Origin: Paracoccaceae bacterium
GTDB taxonomy: Bacteria > Pseudomonadota > Alphaproteobacteria > Rhodobacterales > Rhodobacteraceae
Assembly: GCA_020832655.1 (NCBI GenBank)
Contig: JAFIEF010000006.1
Span: 1 to 64,000 of the forward strand
Direction of reading: 5' to 3'
DNA: 64,000 nt
In this document: piece after piece, positions 57,626-64,000 of the stretch
How the letters are laid out: every line of letters starts with the position of its first letter
Numbering within the stretch: the first letter of the stretch is position 1
Made by a program: the position numbers and the translations under genes
The notes under the pieces: generated by a model
Told to the model about the DNA's origin: nothing
Seen by the model: the letters and a program-made list of their open reading frames with translations, nothing else
The model's database searches: none

Positions 57626-58218
57626 TGCTGAAACTTGAAGTGTTTGACACAGCGCCGGATTTGCAGGTCGATCAGGCCTGTGCAAAGCGCGTCGCCGCCG
57701 CGCGCGAGGCAGCCTATGACGACGGCTATAATGCCGGATGGCAGGACGCCCTGAGCGCGACGCGCGATGAAGATGATCAGCGCCGTGCCACCGCGCTGGA
57801 AGCCGTGCAGGCGATCAGCTTTACCTATGCCGAGGCCCATGCCGCGCTGGAAACGGCGTTTCTGGCCCTGACCGACCAGTTGCTGGAACAATTGCTGCCG
57901 CAAGCCGCGCAGCTTGGCTTGCCTGCGCTGTTGCGCGGTGAATTGCACCGCATCGCACAGCAAGGGGCATCCCTGCCAATAGAGCTGCATTGCGCGCCCG
58001 CTTCCAGCCCCGCGCTTCGTTCCATCATCGACACGGTGAAGGGGGTCGACATCCGCGTCATCGAAGAACCTGCCTTCAGCGATGCGCAGGTCAGCCTGCG
58101 CCTTGGCGCGCAACAGCGTGACATCGATTTCGACAGCTTGACCGACCAGATCCGCGCCGCATTCGAGCGTCAATCCCCCAGCCCCACAAAATCAGAGGCC
58201 CGTAATGCAACAGCCTGA
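57622..58218 (+). CDS. FliH-like flagellar export apparatus protein
   Basis: The 198-residue protein lies between fliF and fliN, overlaps both and has FliH traits: an N-terminal helical stretch with AAREAAYDDGYNAGWQDAL (a GxxxG-like pattern), an alpha-helical middle, and a C-terminal domain (VRL-type, IEEPAFSDAQVSLRLG) resembling FliH/YscL. FliH inhibits and positions the ATPase FliI. Annotation pipelines often mislabel relatives as ABC transporter components. FliI and FliG are not visible here. Confidence 0.72.
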   Translation: MMLKLEVFDTAPDLQVDQACAKRVAAAREAAYDDGYNAGWQDALSATRDEDDQRRATALEAVQAISFTYAEAHAALETAFLALTDQLLEQLLPQAAQLGLPALLRGELHRIAQQGASLPIELHCAPASSPALRSIIDTVKGVDIRVIEEPAFSDAQVSLRLGAQQRDIDFDSLTDQIRAAFERQSPSPTKSEARNATA

Positions 58219-58492
58219 CCCGAACAAGCCCGACCTGAACACTGCTATCCTCAAACAGGTTCCGGTCGAAATATCGGTCTCGGTCGGGCGCGCGCGACCG
58301 CTGGTGCATGATCTGCTGCGGCTCGGGCAGGATTCGGTTCTGGCGCTGGACCGACGGGTCGATGATCCGGTCGAGCTTTACATCGGCGAAAAGCTGATCG
58401 CGCGCGGCATTCTGGAAGAGCTGGAAGATGCCGAGGCCGGGTATCTGGGCGTACGCCTGACCGAAATCGTCGATCTGCCGGACAGGCTCTGA
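58205..58492 (+). CDS. fliN: Flagellar motor switch protein FliN
   Basis: FliN is part of the C-ring switch. The 95-residue protein is a minimal SpoA/FliN domain with LNTAILKQVPVEISVSVGRA, then LLRLGQDSVLALDRRVDDPV and KLIARGILEELEDAEAGYLG, the usual order of the family. It overlaps the FliH-like gene by 14 bp and precedes fliP by 1 bp. Confidence 0.92.
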   Translation: MQQPDPNKPDLNTAILKQVPVEISVSVGRARPLVHDLLRLGQDSVLALDRRVDDPVELYIGEKLIARGILEELEDAEAGYLGVRLTEIVDLPDRL

Positions 58493-58493
58493 C

Positions 58494-59237
58494 ATGATCG
58501 CGGCGCGGCGCATGCTGCCGGTGGCCTGCCTGACGCTGATAGCCGCATTGCTGCTTCCCGGTGTGGCGTTGGCGCAAGAAGTCAGTTTCCGCTTCGATGA
58601 TGACGGCTCGCTGGCAGTACGCTCTGTCCAGCTTATCGTGCTGCTGACCCTGCTTAGCCTGGTGCCCGGCATTCTGGTGATGGTGACATGTTTTCCCTTC
58701 ATCGTGACGGTTCTGGCGATATTGCGCCAGGCGCTGGGGCTGATGCAGTCGCCCCCGAACATGCTGATTATCTCGCTGGCGCTGTTTCTGACCTATTTCG
58801 TGATGGAACCCGTGTTTCTGACGGCATGGGAAAGCGGTATCATGCCGCTTAGTGATGGCGAGATCGGGCTGGACGAGGCGATGGTTCTGGCCGCCGACCC
58901 GTTTCGCCAGTTCATGGCCGCGCGGGTGGATGCGGCGACCTTCGAAAGCCTTGCCAGCCTGCGCCCCGACCCGGTGGCCCCGCTTTCAGCCGATGCGCCG
59001 CTTTCGGTGCTGATCCCGTCCTTCATGCTCAGCGAAGTCGCGCGCGCCTTCCAGATCGGCTTTCTGGTGTTCCTGCCCTTTTTGATCATCGATCTGGTGG
59101 TGGCGGCGGTGCTGATGTCGATGGGGATGATGATGGTGCCCCCGGCCATTGTGTCGCTTCCCTTCAAGCTGTCCTTCTTTGTCATCGCTGACGGTTGGCG
59201 GCTGGTTTCCGAAGCGCTGGTGCGCGGCTATATGTAG
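58494..59237 (+). CDS. fliP: Flagellar biosynthesis protein FliP
   Basis: FliP forms the export gate with FliQ and FliR. The 247-residue protein has a cleavable signal peptide (about residues 1-22) and four membrane helices. It has the family motifs RQALGLMQSPPNMLIISLALFL-like block, PLSVLIPSFMLSEVARAFQIGF and DLVVAAVLMSMGMMMVPP. FliO, FliQ and FliR are not adjacent, so the operon ends at fliP within this window. Confidence 0.96.
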   Translation: MIAARRMLPVACLTLIAALLLPGVALAQEVSFRFDDDGSLAVRSVQLIVLLTLLSLVPGILVMVTCFPFIVTVLAILRQALGLMQSPPNMLIISLALFLTYFVMEPVFLTAWESGIMPLSDGEIGLDEAMVLAADPFRQFMAARVDAATFESLASLRPDPVAPLSADAPLSVLIPSFMLSEVARAFQIGFLVFLPFLIIDLVVAAVLMSMGMMMVPPAIVSLPFKLSFFVIADGWRLVSEALVRGYM

Positions 59238-59324
59238 CCCCCGCGCGCAGCGATCCCCCCGGTTCGGACTGGACGCGCTCTGCCGCTGCCCCTATCACCT
59301 GTTCTGAAGCATCCAGATACTTGA

Positions 59325-61484
<2,160 letters not shown>

Positions 61485-61485
61485 C

Positions 61486-63582
61486 ATGGCCGCGCGCCCC
61501 GAAATCCTGTTTCCGCTGTTTGCAGGGCTGGAAACGCTGCAAGGGGTCGGGCCGAAAACCGCCAAATTGCTGGCGGGCCTTGATATCACCGCGCCGCGCG
61601 ACATGCTGTTTCACCTGCCCCATGCGGTGGTGGATCGCAGCCTGCGCGACAGCGTGCAGGGGGCGGAATTTCCATCAGTGGTGACGGTTGAAGCTACCGT
61701 GCTGTCCCATCATCCCCCGCCGCCGCGCAACACCGCACGCCCTTACCGCGTGCTGATGCGCGATGCCAGGACCGAGTTTCAACTGGTGTTTTTTCATGCC
61801 CGTGGCGACTACCTGCAAAAGCTGTTGCCAGCGGGCCAAAGGCGGATCGTCTCTGGCCGGGCAGAGCTGTTTGACGGGGTAGCGCAGATTGTCCATCCCG
61901 ACCATGTGCTGCGCCCCGAACAGGCGGGGGATCTGCCCCGGCTGGAACCTCATTATCCCCTTTGTGCCGGGGTCAGCCAGAAACTGATGACCCGTGCTGC
62001 GGCGTCAGTGCTGGCGCGTGCGCCGGAACTGGCCGAATGGATCGATCCGGCGCTGAAAGCGCGCGAGGGCTGGCCGGACTGGCATGACGCCATCATCCGC
62101 GCCCATGCGCCGCAAAGCCCCGCAGATGTTGCGCCGCAATCGCCACTACGGATGCGGCTGGCCTATGACGAGTTTTTCACCCATCAGTTGACGCTGGCGC
62201 TGGCGCGCGCCAAAGCGCGGCGCAAGAAGGGACGCATCAGCAAGGGAACGGGCGCGTTGCAAGCCCGCGTGCTGGCGGCGCTGGATTATGCCCCGACCGG
62301 CGCACAACGCCGCGCGATTGACGAGATCGCGCAGGACATGGCCGCGCCCAACCGCATGAACCGGCTGCTTCAGGGCGATGTCGGTGCGGGCAAGACGCTG
62401 GTGGCCTTCATGGCGCTGCTGGTCGCGGTAGAGGCAGGCGGGCAGGGGGTGATGATGGCGCCCACAGAGATATTGGCACGCCAGCACCTGGACGGGCTGC
62501 AACCGCTGGCCGCGCTGGCGGGGGTGCGGCTGGACATTCTGACCGGGCGCGACAAGGCGGCCGAACGCGCGCAGAAGCTTGCCGCGCTGGCCGAAGGGCG
62601 CATAGACATTCTGGTGGGCACACATGCAGTATTCCAGAAAGGCGTCGAATTTGCCGATCTGCGGCTCGCCGTGGTCGATGAACAGCACCGCTTCGGCGTG
62701 GCGCAGCGCGCGGCACTGGCGGCCAAGGGCACCGGGGCGGATGTGCTGGTGATGACCGCAACGCCTATTCCGCGCTCGCTGGCGTTGGCGCAATATGGCG
62801 ATATGGATGTCTCGGTGCTTGATGAAAAACCGCCTGGTCGCAAGCCGGTGCAGACCGCGCTGATCTCGACCGCGCGGATGGACGAAGTGGTGGCGCATCT
62901 GCGCGACGCCATCGCCAAGGGGCAGCAGGCCTATTGGGTCTGCCCGCTGGTCGAGGAATCGGAAGCAACCAGCCTGACGGCGGCGCAGTCACGCTTCGAG
63001 CATCTGCGCGCGGCGCTGGGCGAGGGGGTGGTGGGGCTGGTGCATGGCCAGTTGCCCACCGCCGAAAAAGACGCGGCGATGGCCCGCTTTGTCGCAGCCG
63101 GGACCAAGCTTCTGGTCGCCACCACAGTGATCGAGGTTGGTGTCAATGTGCCCAATGCCTCGATCATGGTGATCGAACGCGCTGAAAGCTTCGGGCTTGC
63201 GCAGTTGCACCAGCTTCGCGGGCGGGTCGGGCGCGGCGGGCAGGCCGCGACCTGTCTTCTGCTCTATGAAGCGCCATTGGGCGAGACCGCAGCGCGGCGG
63301 CTGAAACTGTTGCGCGACACCGATGACGGCTTCCGCATTGCCGAGGAAGACATGGAGATTCGCGGCGTGGGCGATCTGATCGGCACTGCGCAATCGGGGC
63401 TGCCGCGCTTTCGCATCGCCGATCTGGAACATCAGGTGGGGCTGATGGCCATTGCGCAATCCGATGCGCGCAAGCTGCTGTCCGATGACCCCGCGCTTGT
63501 GTCCCCGCGCGGGCAGGCAGCACGGGTGGCGCTGTGGCTGATGCGGCAGGATCAGGCGATCCAATACCTGTCTGTTGGTTGA
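61486..63582 (+). CDS. recG: ATP-dependent DNA helicase RecG
   Basis: RecG remodels stalled replication forks and branched DNA. The 698-residue protein has the N-terminal wedge/OB domain (LETLQGVGPKTAKLLAGLDI near the start) and the superfamily 2 helicase motifs: Walker A GDVGAGKTLVAF, motif II DEQHRFG, motif III MTATPIPRSLA, and motif VI LHQLRGRVGRGGQ. It starts one base after the ligA stop, so the two are cotranscribed. Confidence 0.98.
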   Translation: MAARPEILFPLFAGLETLQGVGPKTAKLLAGLDITAPRDMLFHLPHAVVDRSLRDSVQGAEFPSVVTVEATVLSHHPPPPRNTARPYRVLMRDARTEFQLVFFHARGDYLQKLLPAGQRRIVSGRAELFDGVAQIVHPDHVLRPEQAGDLPRLEPHYPLCAGVSQKLMTRAAASVLARAPELAEWIDPALKAREGWPDWHDAIIRAHAPQSPADVAPQSPLRMRLAYDEFFTHQLTLALARAKARRKKGRISKGTGALQARVLAALDYAPTGAQRRAIDEIAQDMAAPNRMNRLLQGDVGAGKTLVAFMALLVAVEAGGQGVMMAPTEILARQHLDGLQPLAALAGVRLDILTGRDKAAERAQKLAALAEGRIDILVGTHAVFQKGVEFADLRLAVVDEQHRFGVAQRAALAAKGTGADVLVMTATPIPRSLALAQYGDMDVSVLDEKPPGRKPVQTALISTARMDEVVAHLRDAIAKGQQAYWVCPLVEESEATSLTAAQSRFEHLRAALGEGVVGLVHGQLPTAEKDAAMARFVAAGTKLLVATTVIEVGVNVPNASIMVIERAESFGLAQLHQLRGRVGRGGQAATCLLLYEAPLGETAARRLKLLRDTDDGFRIAEEDMEIRGVGDLIGTAQSGLPRFRIADLEHQVGLMAIAQSDARKLLSDDPALVSPRGQAARVALWLMRQDQAIQYLSVG

Positions 63583-63652
63583 TGTTCTGATAATGTTCTT
63601 GACTGCGGGTCGAGAATATGAGAACAAATCAGCAACAGATGAAGGTGCAGCC

Positions 63653-63766
63653 ATGCGAAAGCCCGGAAAATCCCCTGATCATCATCCGCTCTGGCACGAT
63701 ATTGCGGGCGGGCTTGCGCTGACAATTCTGGTTGTGCTGACCCTGCATCTGCCGCTTCTTGCCTGA
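63653..63766 (+). CDS. Small single-pass membrane protein, function unknown
   Basis: A 37-residue ORF starts at an ATG with GAAGG eight bases upstream. It has a basic and His-rich N-terminus (MRKPGKSPDHHPLWHDIAGG) and one hydrophobic helix (LALTILVVLTLHLPLL). The terminator 66 bp downstream and the position after recG support a real gene. I do not recognise the family. Confidence 0.6.
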   Translation: MRKPGKSPDHHPLWHDIAGGLALTILVVLTLHLPLLA

Positions 63767-63831
63767 GACTGCCTTGCGGGTCAGCCGCCTCTGCGCCATC
63801 TGCCTGATACGCGCTTTCCTGACCCTGACTG

Positions 63832-63870
63832 CCGCCAGTTGCGGGCCGCCCCCGCAACTGGCGGTTTTTT
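63832..63870 (+). terminator. Strong intrinsic terminator before trmFO
   Basis: A 14-bp perfect stem (CCGCCAGTTGCGGG and CCCGCAACTGGCGG, loop of 5) runs into six T residues. It ends the ligA-recG-small-ORF unit. Confidence 0.9.
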
Positions 63871-63956
63871 CTTTGGGCCGCGCAGACCCGAAGCGCATGT
63901 TTGCCAAAGCGTGGCGAAATGACTATCTGGGGCGCAGATCAGAAAAGGGCGGCAGA

Positions 63957-64000
63957 ATGGATGAATTGCATATCGTCGGGGGTGGCATGGCCGGGGCTGA
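63957..64000 (+). CDS. trmFO: N-terminus of methylenetetrahydrofolate-tRNA-(uracil-5-)-methyltransferase TrmFO (partial)
   Basis: Only the first 14 codons are inside the window. MDELHIVGGGMAGA matches the FAD-binding N-terminus of TrmFO, which makes 5-methyluridine 54 in tRNA. An AAAGGG ribosome site lies seven bases before the ATG. The match rests on a short stretch. Confidence 0.75.
   Translation, partial: MDELHIVGGGMAGA

Overview
The window is chromosomal DNA from a high-G+C alphaproteobacterium of the Rhodobacteraceae/Roseobacteraceae type. Evidence for this is the three-gene pyruvate dehydrogenase operon whose E1 beta subunit carries its own lipoyl domain, a Rhodobacter-style flagellar block (FliF, FliH-like, FliN, FliP, MotA, MotE, a DUF6468-like protein, FliL), the LuxR/LuxI remnant, the TelA/XpaC pair, the DUF2927 lipoprotein and the TIGR02186/TauE pair. 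I cannot fix the genus. Most of the window is densely packed core genome. I see no tRNA, rRNA, CRISPR array, prophage or complete insertion sequence.

Layout. 0-1 kb: an N-terminal fragment of an acyl-homoserine-lactone synthase gene (42 codons, then a stop) follows an intact luxR regulator. 1.4-3.5 kb: malate synthase G. 3.6-13 kb: a TIGR02186 membrane protein with a TauE/SafE permease, the rimI-tsaB-Nfu group, a threonine-aldolase-like enzyme, an Lrp-type sensor domain, an L,D-transpeptidase, dtd with a fructokinase-like kinase, and a zinc-ribbon membrane protein with an SPFH/GYF protein. 13.4-17 kb: a Flp-pilin-like protein with an unusual C-terminal domain, a DUF2927 lipoprotein, TelA, XpaC and a 26-residue membrane peptide. 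17-28.6 kb: rluB, hisH, hisB, deoD, rpsB-tsf, a PAS-GAF-GGDEF protein, an exported protein of unknown function, radC, acpP, fabG and glycerate kinase. 28.7-36.7 kb: guaA, then a branched-chain amino acid type ABC operon (binding protein, LivG, a small exported protein, LivF, LivH, LivM) ending in a MobA-like nucleotidyltransferase. 36.8-40.5 kb: pdhA-pdhB-pdhC. 40.6-51.3 kb: a universal stress protein, a Hint-domain protein, an Atm1-type exporter, a LysM protein, a LOG-family enzyme, uvrA and an Fbp-like ABC ATPase. 51.3-59.2 kb: two divergent flagellar operons. 59.3-64 kb: ligA, recG, a small membrane protein and the first codons of trmFO.

Functional links. Three copies of a CtrA-like site, TTAA-N7-TTAG, lie in promoter regions: between fliL and fliF, between the GGDEF gene and the exported protein, and just upstream of radC. 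This suggests one CtrA-type circuit joining motility, cyclic-di-GMP and DNA processing. The broken luxI means the LuxR here may act without a cognate synthase. No clearly novel defence or biosynthetic system is visible. The best candidates for undescribed biology are the pilin-like protein with a DnaJ-like CxxCxGxG motif, the 710-residue exported flagellar-locus protein, the small exported protein inside the ABC operon, and the membrane peptide-XpaC-TelA-lipoprotein cluster.
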